In this document: piece by piece, positions 12,803 through 23,692 of the stretch
Layout: each line of letters starts with the position of its first letter
How positions within the stretch are numbered: position 1 is the stretch's first letter
Source: Tragulus kanchil
Taxonomy: Eukaryota; Chordata; Mammalia; Artiodactyla; Tragulidae
NCBI GenBank assembly: GCA_022376925.1
Contig: JAIOJX010000005.1
Location: forward strand, 12,924,501-12,988,500
Direction of reading: 5' to 3'
DNA: 64,000 nt
Program-made: the position numbers and the translations under genes
Notes under the pieces: model-generated
Databases searched by the model: none
Told to the model about the DNA's origin: nothing
The model's input: the letters and a program-made list of their open reading frames with translations, nothing else

Positions 12803-13004
12803 ACTTGTGCTCAGTCATGTCGGACTCTTTTGTGACCCCACAGACGGTAGCCTGCCGGGCTCCTCCGTCCACGGGATTCTCCAGACAAGAATATTGGAGT
12901 GTGTTGCCATTTCCTTCTCCAGGGGATCTTCCCCACTGACATTTCCTGCTGCATCTCCTGCATTGCAGGCAGATTCTTTACCCCTGAGCCACCAGGGAAG
13001 TCCC
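12803..13004 (-). mobile_element. Bov-tA SINE, antisense
   Basis: Antisense copy from cacttgtgctcagtcatgtc to gagccaccagggaagtcccc. Its first 40 bases also appear, damaged, at 11688-11727, where the left arm of D5 stops inside the element. Confidence 0.9.
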
Positions 13005-13640
13005 CTTAGGGTAAACCATCTAATCAAATATTTTTCAAGGGTAGCTGCACTCCTAGGAGTGTCCTAAAGCTGCTTCCTCCCATCCACACTGACAATCCGC
13101 CACGTAAGCCACTGTTCGGATGAGTCACATTCCTCCTTCCACGGGAGGCAAGGATTGACCCTCTGTGCCAGGAAGGCCTCTTAAACTCTTGACGAAAGAG
13201 CACATATCCACTCTCAACTACAGATGCACTAAAACAACATCGGGAATGGATCCCATTTGTTCCAACGCAACTGACAGAAAAGGACCCTGGCCCCGAGGCA
13301 GTCACGTGACTCCATGGACTCGTAACTCCATCTCCCTCCCAGCTCCCACTGTCGCCGCCCGCCCAGCTCGAGCCTCCGGTGGGAGTGGAAGGAGACAGTG
13401 CACTGTAGGCGTGACCGGCACCGAGGGTGTGTGGGACGTCTTCCCTCAGCCCCCTGCCCTCTTTGTCCTCATCCGCTTGCCTGGCCCAGGTCGCCTGGAG
13501 AGCTGTGCAGTGGGCGATCATGGTGCCAGCCTCACGTCCTACAGCTAACCTCTGTACCACACATTATCTTCTCCAGGGCAAGAAAAGAAAAGTCACTGGT
13601 TTAGTTTGTTGGGCTGCTTGCTAAAGAGGAAGGCGATGTC
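13005..13640. other. Intronic sequence, GC-rich, nothing recognised
   Basis: Moderately GC-rich with open frames on both strands (the longest is 178 codons, minus strand), but no domain, no splice context and no family resemblance I can name. Confidence 0.45.
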
Positions 13641-13649
13641 TAAGACACA

Positions 13650-13808
13650 TCTCTCGTCGGGGTGGCTTCTCTTGGTGTGGAGCATGGGCTCAGTAGGTGT
13701 GGCCCACAGGCTCAGGTGCTCCACAGCATCTTCCCGAACCAGGGATTGAACCAGCGTCCCTGGCAGTGGCAGGTGGATGCTTACCCACTGTACCACCACG
13801 GAAGTCCT
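13650..13808 (-). mobile_element. CHR-type tRNA-Glu SINE, antisense, truncated
   Basis: Ends at the right with accaccacggaagtcc (antisense tRNA-like head) and holds cgaaccagggattgaacc (antisense B-box region). A poly-T run follows. A copy at 14763-14921 comes from D6. Confidence 0.8.
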
Positions 13809-14460
13809 AACATTATCTTTTTTTTTTTTTCTAACATTATCTTTTAATGCTTCAGTTAAAGTTTTCTACTTCTGCAATCATGTATTTCATGCCTGAGAGC
13901 TTTTTTGCTAACTGTTCCTTTCCTATAGCGTCCTACTTGTGCCTCATAAATGCAAAACAGTCTCCTATAAGACACACCTGATGTTATTAGTTTTTGTTCT
14001 TAACTTTTTTTCTGCTTGTGTCATAGTGTCTCATTCCTCTGTGGATTTTTAAAAGTTATTATTCATTGACTTTTCGTTTATTTTGGCCTTTTCATTCTGG
14101 AAGCTGTCTTCAGTTTGGCATCACTCCTTAGCTGTGCACTCAGACCTAAGAAGAGGGAGGCACCACAAGACTGGCCGGCACGTACGGAGGGGCTTACGAC
14201 GCCACCGCTTCAGCCAGGGACCCCCCACCGCCCGTTCCTGCAGGTCCCCTCTCACGGGCTGGTCAGTTTCTCAGGTGACCTCGCCAACACTCTGCTCAGG
14301 GGAGACAAGTCTGACGGCCGAGACAAGTTTGACGGCCAGAGTTCTGGAAGCCACCAGAAAGAGGTCTAAAGATGTAATTTTTTTTTCTAACGATGGAATT
14401 TTTAAAGAAGTCTTTCAACTGCTACTCAAGAAAAGCTTTATAACAGGATAAAGTATAAAG

Positions 14461-14545
14461 GAAAGTGGACGGCTTGCCCAAGACTACAGAATTAGTCACC
14501 GATGAAGCCAGGACTAGGGCCTTCTAACTCTAGTAAGTGCTCTTT
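14461..14545 (-). mobile_element. MIR fragment, antisense
   Basis: gcttgcccaagactacagaa ... agccaggactagggcc ... gtgctctttctacc resembles the complement of the MIR core. A copy at 15574-15658 comes from D6. Confidence 0.55.
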
Positions 14546-15887
14546 CTACCAAACAACTCCACCTCTAACATGCTATTACAATTATATGACACATGTTAAG
14601 ACTTATCCAGGACACTCAGATTTTTACTTAACTTACAGGTGAGGCTGGTCTCCAAACACTAAGGTAATTTTCATTTTGAAGCCAGAAGGGGCAAGAAAAG
14701 AAAAGTCACTGGTTTAGTTTGTTGGGCTGCTTGCTAAAGAGGAAGGCGATGTCTAAGACACATCTCTCGTCGGGGTGGCTTCTCTTGGTGTGGAGCATGG
14801 GCTCAGTAGGTGTGGCCCACAGGCTCAGGTGCTCCACAGCATCTTCCCGAACCAGGGATTGAACCAGCGTCCCTGGCAGTGGCAGGTGGATGCTTACCCA
14901 CTGTACCACCACGGAAGTCCTAACATTATCTTTTTTTTTTTTTCTAACATTATCTTTTAATGCTTCAGTTAAAGTTTTCTACTTCTGCAATCATGTATTT
15001 CATGCCTGAGAGCTTTTTTGCTAACTGTTCCTTTCCTATAGCGTCCTACTTGTGCCTCATAAATGCAAAACAGTCTCCTATAAGACACACCTGATGTTAT
15101 TAGTTTTTGTTCTTAACTTTTTTTCTGCTTGTGTCATAGTGTCTCATTCCTCTGTGGATTTTTAAAAGTTATTATTCATTGACTTTTCGTTTATTTTGGC
15201 CTTTTCATTCTGGAAGCTGTCTTCAGTTTGGCATCACTCCTTAGCTGTGCACTCAGACCTAAGAAGAGGGAGGCACCACAAGACTGGCCGGCACGTACGG
15301 AGGGGCTTACGACGCCACCGCTTCAGCCAGGGACCCCCCACCGCCCGTTCCTGCAGGTCCCCTCTCACGGGCTGGTCAGTTTCTCAGGTGACCTCGCCAA
15401 CACTCTGCTCAGGGGAGACAAGTCTGACGGCCGAGACAAGTTTGACGGCCAGAGTTCTGGAAGCCACCAGAAAGAGGTCTAAAGATGTAATTTTTTTTTC
15501 TAACGATGGAATTTTTAAAGAAGTCTTTCAACTGCTACTCAAGAAAAGCTTTATAACAGGATAAAGTATAAAGGAAAGTGGACGGCTTGCCCAAGACTAC
15601 AGAATTAGTCACCGATGAAGCCAGGACTAGGGCCTTCTAACTCTAGTAAGTGCTCTTTCTACCAAACAACTCCACCTCTAACATGCTATTACAATTATAT
15701 GACACATGTTAAGACTTATCCAGGACACTCAGATTTTTACTTAACTTACAGGTGAGGCTGGTCTCCAAACACTAAGGTAATTTTCATTTTGTAATATATA
15801 AATTATATTGTACTAACTATGTATCTAACAGATCTAAGTCACTGAGAGTGAAGAAAAGAATGACGAATAAAATTTGAGTTCCAGGGG

Positions 15888-16165
15888 GCTTCCCTGGTGG
15901 TCCAGTGGGTAAAGAGTCTGCCTTGCAGTGCAAGGGGCACTTGTTTGATCCCTGGCCTGGGAAGATTCCATGTGCCGCTCCCGGCTGGACTGATGTGTCC
16001 AATTATGAGCCAGCACTCTGGAGAGCATGCGCCCAGAGCCGGTGCTCTGTGATGAGAGAGGTCACTGCAACAGGAGGCCCACAGAGGCCAAAAACTAAAG
16101 ATGGATGAAAACAAATAAAAAACCAATAAAAGAGGCCAAAATTTAAAAAAAAAAAAAAAAATTCA
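15888..16165 (+). mobile_element. CHR-like tRNA-Glu SINE (the abundant subfamily), A-tailed
   Basis: Head ggcttccctggtggtccagtg with A box, then gccttgcagtgcaaggg, B-box-like tttgatccctgg, body ctggactgatgtgtccaatt, end aataaaagaggccaaaattt and an A-tail. Flanked by gagttcca at 15876-15883 and 16166-16173 (target-site duplication). No C/T-rich tract in this copy. Confidence 0.9.
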
Positions 16166-16264
16166 GAGTTCCAAATCTTAGTACCCATTCCCAGTTCAGG
16201 TTAAACTAATGAAAAATGTCACTGTGATGACGACTTCTGAAAGGGCACCCTCCCTGCCTCTGAT

Positions 16265-16430
16265 AACAACCATCTCACAGAATCCTCACAACGCGAGGAG
16301 GTGCGGACATCGTCATCTTCACTGTAAACTACGCACGTTGAAGCTAAGAGATTAACTATCTTGCTGGAGATCTCAGAGTCAGTATGTGACAAAGCTGAGC
16401 CCCTTCCCACAGCCTAAGGTCAGGTTCCTT
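16265..16430 (-). mobile_element. MIR SINE, antisense
   Basis: aatcctcacaacgcgaggagg ... gtaaactacgcacgttgaagc ... agattaactatcttgctgg ... agtatgtgacaaagctgagcc follows the complement of MIR from the tail to the core. Confidence 0.7.
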
Positions 16431-16795
16431 TTTCTCCTTCTCTAAAGGAAAGAGAAGAAGAGGAAACAAAGGGAGAAAGCCATCCAGCACCTGTCCCTTG
16501 GAGAAAAGGAGGTCGGGGTTCTACTCGGGAAGTTCTGTCTGCAGCACTGCTCCCTCCACTGTTTATCCCTCCCTCAGCTCTTCAGAACTCATGGCCATAA
16601 AAGAGCAACCGACAGCGACACCAAGAAACAAAGCCAAGAACAAAACCAACCAAAACACGTTTGGGAAAGCTTACTAAGGAGCTTTACCTGAAACCCTGCC
16701 TCTCCTCACTCCAAACTCTTGAAGAGTAGCATGCCAAATACTATGGGAAATTCTGAGACTGACAACGAATATCGTGGCCCATTTTTCAAACTCAC
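16431..16795. other. Intron 6 sequence next to exon 6
   Basis: Single-copy sequence downstream of the exon 6 donor; nothing recognised. Confidence 0.5.
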
Positions 16796-16928
16796 CTCTT
16801 ACTTTTCTTGTAATTTTCCAGTTGTTGGGACTGCAGATGTTTGCATCTCTCTAATTCACACTGTGCACACAAATCCTCCAGATTCAGCAGGTGGTTTTCT
16901 ACCTCCTCGAAACGAGCCTCTAAGTGAG
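16796..16928 (-). CDS. DTNBP1: DTNBP1 exon 6 (coiled-coil exon, 133 bp)
   Basis: Acceptor ...tgtccttgcag, 133 bp exon, donor GTGAG on the minus strand. The first two bases complete a Thr codon with exon 5; then [20 protein letters not shown] and [20 protein letters not shown], ending KSKR with AG of the last Arg codon carried to the next exon. Human residues 119-163 are the same apart from a few changes (for example Arg for Ser, His for Asn, Ala for Gly, Leu for Met). It is the core of the dysbindin coiled coil used for BLOC-1 assembly. The surrounding 15.8-20.5 kb is free of the ~1.1 kb duplications, so this exon is single copy. Confidence 0.96.
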
Positions 16929-17142
16929 CTGCAAGGACACCAGATCAGAAGAGGAAATAAAAAATAAGAATCCTTCATCGTGGAGAAAAGGAAGTATCTG
17001 AAAATTAACAGTTTGAACTGTTGAGACTGCTTTGCATTTATTTAATAGTTTTACTAAACTTCCTTAAAGCAAAATAACATGCACTAACATTAAGATATAT
17101 TTCAATTTTTTTTCAGTATATTTTTATATCTCAAGCTTTTAT

Positions 17143-17447
17143 TTATTTATTTTTTTAGGGGGGTGGGTTGGGGTGGGAGGGGGTGGGCGGGCCACTTCTA
17201 TTGGTCTTTCATTTATCTATTTTCATCTATCTTTGCTCTTTGGCACATGTGGGCCTCCCATCACAGTGGCCTCTGTTGTCGCAGATTGCCGGCTCTGGGC
17301 ACATGCGCTCCAGAGCTCCGGCTTGGTAAATGGACAGACTGGTCCAGCCGCTCCGCAGCACGCAGGATCTTCCCAGACCAGGGATCGAATCGGCGCCCCT
17401 TGCACTGCAAGGCAGTGTCCTTACCCATTGGACCACCAGGGAAGCCC
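17143..17447 (-). mobile_element. CHR-like SINE, full length, antisense, with G-rich tract
   Basis: Flanked by a perfect 16-bp target-site duplication tatctcaagcttttat (17127-17142 and 17448-17463). Reading the plus strand: tttattta repeats, a G-rich tract (17158-17190), gggccacttctattggtctt, the body, and the antisense head ending ggaccaccagggaagccc. A young, complete element. Confidence 0.95.
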
Positions 17448-17463
17448 TATCTCAAGCTTTTAT

Positions 17464-18535
17464 AAGACATCACTTTCCAAAATACACTTCATTAACCAGG
17501 ATGGGGAAGCAGAGTATCCTGATTAATCTAATGCATGATATTCTAATGATCCCAAACACCACATGTGAATAATCAATTTTCCAATAATGAGAATACAGCA
17601 AAGTATAATTAACACAAATTACACCCAACATTATCTAATATTTGAGATTCCAAGTGCCTTTAGCATTGTTTTGCCTTGGCACATGATACACACAAACCTC
17701 CAAGGCACAGAGAACCCAGGCAGGAAGCACCATCCGCTGTCTGCTGGTCCTTCCACCACTCCACTCTGCCTCGAGGCCACAGACCTCTGCAGCGTCCCCG
17801 GGCACAGAGAGCCTCTCTACCAAATCCCTCATCTAAAAGAGTCAAGCCACAGCCTGCAGATATTATTTCAGGGTCCTGCCCAAGGTCACCTAGCTAGTGA
17901 AGAGCAGTCAGCAATCAAAACTGAGTCCCTCTTTCAGACCAGGGTCCCCAGTTGGTACGTACTTAAGCAAGTCAAGACTTCTCAGCTGTAGGGGTGCGGA
18001 CCGACTGTCTAAAACCGGAAAACTTTAGACGTCAAAGACTTTAGAACTAAAACAGCATCATGGCCATTTACTGAACACTCACCACACGTGCCAGAGACTG
18101 GGACACAAAGACAAAGAAAAGAATCCTGTGCTCGGAGAGCTCCGCGTGGAGGGCCGGCATATTTCAGGGACACCACAGCCTGACAGAGCTGGGCCTGAGG
18201 GGCTGTGAAAACTCAAGGAGAGGCCTCTAACAGAGAGGAGAGAGAATGTGCATCACATGGGGGGTGTCGAGGGGTGGGGAGAGGGCAGAGCAAACTGGCC
18301 GTGCCGCCGTCCAGCCTCAGCTTCATGCAAGCAGCTACGGTGCAAGGGTGCTGGGTCCAGCTCCTTCCCTGGCCACTAGACTGTCACGAGGCTTTCTAAA
18401 CTAGCGCTTGTAGCACCAACATTAGGAGCAAGTTGCCTGCATTTCAACATGCAGTGTTAGGTTTCTTAAGATGAAAATAGTCTGTTTTAAAGAAATCTGT
18501 CTGACCCAGATATAGCAAATCCAGAGGCATTCACG
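17464..18535. other. Intron 5 sequence with a MIR-like fragment
   Basis: Around 17862-17950 the text caaggtcacctagctagtga resembles an antisense MIR core. The rest (including the 134-codon frame at 17587-17991) shows nothing I recognise. Confidence 0.5.
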
Positions 18536-18660
18536 TTTTTTTTTTAAAATTTAACCACATCCTGTGGCACGTGGGACTCCAGTTCCCCAACGAGAGATCA
18601 AACCTGCACCCCCTGCATGGGAAGGCAGGGTCTGAATTACTGGACCGCCAGGGAAGTCCC
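18536..18660 (-). mobile_element. Short CHR-type SINE fragment, antisense
   Basis: Poly-T then aaatttaaccacatcctgtg ... cacgtgggactccagttccc ... ggaccgccagggaagtcccc, the antisense of a 5' tRNA-like head with a short body. Confidence 0.8.
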
Positions 18661-18933
18661 CACAATTTTTAATACGCTGCATTTTAACTCTACTAAATAT
18701 CCGTACTCTTGTGTTTGGTAGGATCTACGCCTTAAGGACATGGATTTGGGAGGAAAATAAAATTTTACTAGCAAGCTAAAATGTGACAAGTGGTTTAGCA
18801 CTCAATTCAAGGATGTGTTAGGTAATCCCTTTTATCATAGTAGTATATCACTATAGATCATGGTAAGTCTGGAAAAGACCAATAGCGCAGTTCATAACTG
18901 TTTTGAATCTATCTTCAGAAGCTGCGTGTGGTG

Positions 18934-19127
18934 GTGGCTGAGTTGCTCAGTCTTGTCCAGCTCTTTGCAACGCCACGGACCCCCCCAGGCGCCTCTGTCC
19001 ACGGGGTTTCCCAGACAAGAACACTGGAGTGAGTCGCCATTTCCTTCTCCAGGGGATCTTCCTGACCCAGGGATCGAACCCGGGTCTCTTTCACTGCAGG
19101 CAGACTCTTATCCAACTGAGGCTTCCC
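18934..19127 (-). mobile_element. Bov-tA SINE, antisense
   Basis: gttgctcagtcttgtccagc ... gacaagaacactggagtgag ... gatcgaacccgggtctcttt ... the head near gaggcttccctgg is rearranged. Single copy. Confidence 0.88.
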
Positions 19128-19560
19128 TGGCGGGTCAGGAGTTGCGCACGACAGCTAAGGTCTGTGACTACGGAAAGCACAACCTGAATCAACAAGCAAA
19201 ATCTAAGTTTTCATCGATGAAAAACGATACCTAAGATTTTCAGTAATGTCCTAAGTGGTACATGAGAAATCTATAAGGAGGAAACAGGCAAAACGATGTT
19301 AATATAGTAGACGCTGTATAAATTAGCTTTATTCTTCTGTTGAATGGAAACACGACTGGGAGGCTCAGCCTGGGAACTCGTGGCCCTGGCCCTGAGGAAG
19401 GAACGTTCAGCTCATTTTGTTAGAACTAGCTTGACAGGGTCTTACAAGATGATCGCAGCTAACGGGATTATTTAAAGGCTATTTCACTTTGATTAGTGAT
19501 AGGAACTAGAATAATTACGTTTAATATGGAATCCATTTAGCTCTGAGCTCCTGGGCTCCC
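19128..19560. other. Intron 5 sequence, nothing recognised
   Basis: No gene or repeat family recognised. Confidence 0.5.
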
Positions 19561-19970
19561 TCGGCATCACGCGTGTCACCCTTGGCATACAGGCGACTGG
19601 ACAGCAGGCAGGTGTGGACGGGCAGCCCAGCAGCACGTCCCGGTGCTGGACGCAAACTGAGGCTTACAGAGCTCCGGAGAGTCTGGGATCACGTTACAGC
19701 TACTGCCCAGCTCGTTCTCCCCTTGGAAAGTCTCCAAGGCTCCCAAGGACTTCTGGCTGAACCCCTGACCCGAGCATCCCGGGACCTCTCGCTCCCCGCC
19801 GAGGCCTCTCCAGCCTCACGGCCGCTCCCCCTCAGGACAGCGCAGCACTCCGCGGCGCCCTGCGCGGCCCGGCCTGTCCTGAGGGGCCTCTGCTCTCCCC
19901 CAGCCCCACGTCTCCCTGGCAGTTTCAGCTCAGAGCTCCCCCTCCCTCTTCTGGGCGAGCCCTGACCTAG
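19560..19970. promoter_or_regulatory. Candidate intragenic CpG-rich patch
   Basis: GC-rich with many CpG sites by eye (for example ccccgccgaggcc, cacggccgctcc, actccgcggcgccctgcgcg). It stands out from AT-rich flanks and is not a repeat I recognise. It could be a small intronic CpG island or just a GC-rich stretch. I did not compute an observed/expected ratio. Confidence 0.35.
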
Positions 19971-20274
19971 GAACTCTGCCCAGGACTCAACTCTGACCTC
20001 ATGCCCCTGTTCTGTCGTCTTACCTCTCTCAGGAAGCTGTAAGTGTCTTAAGGGTAAAGACTATTTTTGTGGCATCTGGTCCCATAACCTCGTGGCAAAC
20101 AGACAGGAAAACGGGGAAGCAGTGACAGATTGTATTTCCTGGGCTCCAGAATCCCTGAGGATGGTGACTGCAAGCCATGACATTAAAAGATGCTTGCTCC
20201 TCGGAAGAAAAGCACGACAAGCCTACGCAGCAGGTTAAAAAGCAGAGACACCACTTTGCTGACAAAGGTCTGTA

Positions 20275-20735
20275 TAGTTGAATCTGTGGTTTTTCCAGTA
20301 GTTACGTATGGATGTGCGAGTTGGGACCATAAAGAAGGCTGAGCACCAAAGAACTGATGGTTTCAAACTGTGGCGCTGGAGAAGACTCTCGAGAGTCCCT
20401 TGGGCTGCAAGGAGATCCAACCAGTCCATCCTAAAGGAAGTCAACCCTGAAAATTCACTGGAAGGACTGATGCTGAAACTGTTAGACCTAAACTCTAAGC
20501 CCCCTCATGTGAAGAGCCATCTCACTGGAAAAGATCCTGATGCTGGGAAAGACTGAGGGCAGGAGGAGAAGGAGACAGCGCAGGATGAAATGGTTGGATG
20601 GCATCACCCACAGCACCCAATGGATATGAGTTTGAGCAGACTCCGGAGCTTGTGAGGGCAGAGAAGCTGCAGTCCATGGGCTTGCAAAGAGTCAGACAGG
20701 ACTTAGGAACTGAACAACAACAAGATACCTAGGCT
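20275..20735 (+). mobile_element. BovB LINE 3' end
   Basis: gttacgtatggatgtgcgag, ctggagaagactctcgagag, ggagatccaaccagtccatc, gatcctgatgctgggaaaga, gaaatggttggatggcatca and the end gagtcagacaggacttagg are the known BovB 3' terminal segment, the source of Bov-A. 5'-truncated, plus strand. The 3' 230 bases recur at 21611-21830 through D7. Confidence 0.92.
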
Positions 20736-22712
20736 GCTGATTCAGTTAAGCCGGATTTCTAGAGATAAAATGATTCTATCCCTCTAAAACAAAAAAATAA
20801 AAACCTAGAAAGCAAATGTATTACTCACGTTCATCTAATTTAAATACCAGGAGGTTATGCTAAACTTGGTAAATGAACAAATTAAACATGGGCAAAGAAC
20901 TCTGAAAACATTTAACAGCAGGATGGTACTTTGTTACCAGTGCATGGACTCAGGCCCCATTATTACTGAGTTAAAGCAGAAGAAGCAATGGAACTTTTCC
21001 ATTTTAACTCTTATCAGGCTTGAGGTCAGTAATAAAACATAAAAGAAATATTTGATGACCATAAATCTTTCTCTATTTTTATACAAAAAACTTTTAAAAA
21101 ATCTCTTTAAATAATCGCACATATATGCTATGTACTCTGAATATTTTATATTGAATTTAAACAGGCAGAGATGTAATCTCCCCATCACACCCTGCTCATC
21201 GCCTGCTAGGAAACAGCTGCAGATCTGAGTAAACCTGGTAAGCAGACTCAGAATGCACGTACATAAACGCTAGCGGGCCTCCACGGACACAAGTGCACCT
21301 GCAGAAGAAAGAAGTTCCAGCCTCACCACTTTCCTCGCTCTAACAGCAGCGTATGTCTCATCCAGTGATCAGTGGGGAAGGTGGGTGGAATTCCATTGGC
21401 AAGAGTCACCTGGAGAGGCTGCCAGCTGTGCGGAAAGAACGTCATACACCTTCGTGAGACCGTCCCGAGGAAGAGCCACTCTGGAATTTTCCTTCGTGCC
21501 ATTTATTTCAGATACATATTATCTGTGGTGTAACTGCTGACATATGAAGAATGGAGCGGCACATTAAAATTCATAACTTCCAGTATTTTCTACCCACAAA
21601 AGACCAAAAGCCTCATGTGAAGAGCCATCTCACTGGAAAAGATCCTGATGCTGGGAAAGACTGAGGGCAGGAGGAGAAGGAGACAGCGCAGGATGAAATG
21701 GTTGGATGGCATCACCCACAGCACCCAATGGATATGAGTTTGAGCAGACTCGGAGCTTGTGAGGGCAGAGAAGCTGCAGTCCATGGGCTTGCAAAGAGTA
21801 AGACAGGACTTAGGAACTGAACAACAACAAGATACCTAGGCTGCTGATTCAGTTAAGCGGATTTCTAGAGATAAAATGATTCTATCCCTCTAAAACAAAA
21901 AAATAAAAACCTAGAAAGCAAATGTATTACTCACGTTCATCTAATTTAAATACCAGGAGGTTATGCTAAACTTGGTAAATGAACAAATTAAACATGGGCA
22001 AAGAACTCTGAAAACATTTAACAGCAGGATGGTACTTTGTTACCAGTGCATGGACTCAGGCCCCATTATTACTGAGTTAAAGCAGAAGAAGCAATGGAAC
22101 TTTTCCATTTTAACTCTTATCAGGCTTGAGGTCAGTAATAAAACATAAAAGAAATATTTGATGACCATAAATCTTTCTCTATTTTTATACAAAAAACTTT
22201 TAAAAAATCTCTTTAAATAATCGCACATATATGCTATGTACTCTGAATATTTTATATTGAATTTAAACAGGCAGAGATGTAATCTCCCCATCACACCCTG
22301 CTCATCGCCTGCTAGGAAACAGCTGCAGATCTGAGTAAACCTGGTAAGCAGACTCAGAATGCACGTACATAAAACGCTAGCGGGCCTCCACGGACACAAG
22401 TGCACCTGCAGAAGAAAGAAGTTCCAGCCTCACCACTTTCCTCGCTCTAACAGCAGCGTATGTCTCATCCAGTGATCAGTGGGGAAGGTGGGTGGAATTC
22501 CATTGGCAAGAGTCACCTGGGAGAGGCTGCCAGCTGTGCGGGAAAGAACGTCATACACCTTCGTGAGACCGTCCCCGAGGAAGAGCCACTCTGGAATTTT
22601 CCTTCGTGCCATTTATTTCAGATACATATTATCTGTGGTGTAACTGCTGACATATGAAGAATGGAGCGGCACATTAAAATTCATAACTTCACACTTAATG
22701 AGTATTTTCTAG
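20503..22712 (+). repeat. Direct duplication D7 (period ~1106-1110 bp)
   Basis: Left arm about 20503-21592, right arm about 21611-22712. The end of the left arm lacks about 12 bases present in the right (attcataacttc then cagtatt versus cacacttaatgagtatt). Small single-base gaps occur across the last 250 bases of the left arm (for example gtcccgagg versus gtccccgagg). Confidence 0.93.
20736..21590. other. Intron 5 sequence of D7
   Basis: AT-rich; nothing recognised. Repeated at about 21835-22700. Confidence 0.5.
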
Positions 22713-23378
22713 CAAAAAATAATTAGCCTCAGGGAACAAAGCCTCTTTGACTGTAAACTGGTCGCAGAAGGCCAGGTGCTCAAGGACCAGAGAGTCTCCC
22801 AATGCTGTGGTTACTCTTCGTGTAATAAGGGGATGATGGTGCTGTAATAAGGAACGTTGAGAAGTGCATTCAAAAGCCATCGTGGAACAAACGAGATCTG
22901 CGCAGTATCTACTAAATAGAATCGAAAGAGAGCTAGTGTGTCTCCTGAAGGGTCTAACCTCAGAATGCAACCTAGACCCCAAGAGAATCTAGCTCACAAA
23001 GCCCTAAAGATTGTGGCAGGCCCCTTGCCAGATGCGCTCTCAAATCCTGTGCAGAGAAAGCAGAGCAGTGATGCACCTGGTTAGGTCAGATGGAAAGAAA
23101 GATGCAAGCTCAGGACCAGGCTGTCAATCCCTTACAGAAACGTGTTACCTAAGAATTCACAGCATCTCTTGTTCTATATGGAGGTGTCTCTTTAAGTAGG
23201 CCATACAAAATAAACAAGGTGACAGAGACAACTCAGAAAAGCCTTTGACATGTTAGACTTTAATATACGAATAGGATTAGACTACCCTCTAGTGGAACTT
23301 CAGGAGAATTCAATAAATATGTTCCAAACATCTTACCAGTTGCATGACAGAACGCACAGAATAAGAAAGCGTCACAGG
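22713..23378. other. Intron 5 sequence of D8
   Basis: No family recognised. Repeated at 23815-24480. Confidence 0.5.
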
Positions 23379-23392
23379 AAAAACCACTAGCA

Positions 23393-23692
23393 GGGCTTCC
23401 CTGGTGGTCCAGTGGGTAAGGACACCGCCTTGCAGTGCAAGGGGCGCCGGTTCGATCCCTGGCCTGGGAAGATCCCACGTGCCGTGGAGGGGCTGGACCA
23501 ATGTGTCCAATTACCGAGCTGGAGCTCTGGAGCGCATGTGCCCAGAGCCGGTGCTCTGTGACAACAGAGGCCACTGTGATGGGAGGCCCACACGGGCCAA
23601 AGAACAAAGATGGATGAAAATAGATAAATGAAAGACCAATAGAAGTGGCCCACCCGCCTCCTCCCTCCCCACCCCTCTCCCCACCTCCCCAC
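23393..23692 (+). mobile_element. CHR-like SINE, full length, with C/T-rich 3' tract
   Basis: Head ggcttccctggtggtccagt, palindrome ccttgcagtgcaagg, B box ggttcgatccc, body ggaccaatgtgtccaattac, end agaccaatagaagtggccca, then a C/T-rich tract 23650-23690. Flanks aaaaaccactagca (23379-23392) and aaaaaccgctagca (23693-23706) form a 14-bp target-site duplication with one mismatch. A copy at 24495-24796 comes from D8. Confidence 0.95.

Larger units (their letters stand above)
10591..12846 (+). repeat. Direct duplication D5 (period 1114-1135 bp)
   Basis: Left arm about 10591-11727, right arm about 11726-12846. Offset is 1135 at the start and 1114 after a 21-base deletion near the start of the right arm (ctgacttctatatg... 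versus ctgacttctagg...). The end of the left arm is degraded (gactttttgacc against gactcttttgtgacc in the right). Includes an antisense Bov-tA in each arm. Confidence 0.94.
13576..15791 (+). repeat. Direct duplication D6 (period 1113 bp)
   Basis: Left arm about 13576-14678, right arm 14689-15791, offset 1113 with no visible indel. About 10 bases separate the arms. Each arm has a short antisense CHR-type SINE and a MIR-like fragment. Confidence 0.94.

Noticed and set aside
13024..13560. 178-codon minus-strand ORF
   Set aside because: GC-rich intron; overlapping plus-strand frames are equally open, which indicates composition rather than coding.
1..16795. Next DTNBP1 exon (KELETF... dysbindin domain start)
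   Set aside because: I looked on the minus strand left of exon 6 and found no match, so it is presumably beyond position 1.
23393..23470. Free-standing tRNA-Glu gene
   Set aside because: The head folds like a tRNA, but it is attached to a SINE body with target-site duplications, and the anticodon loop is altered.
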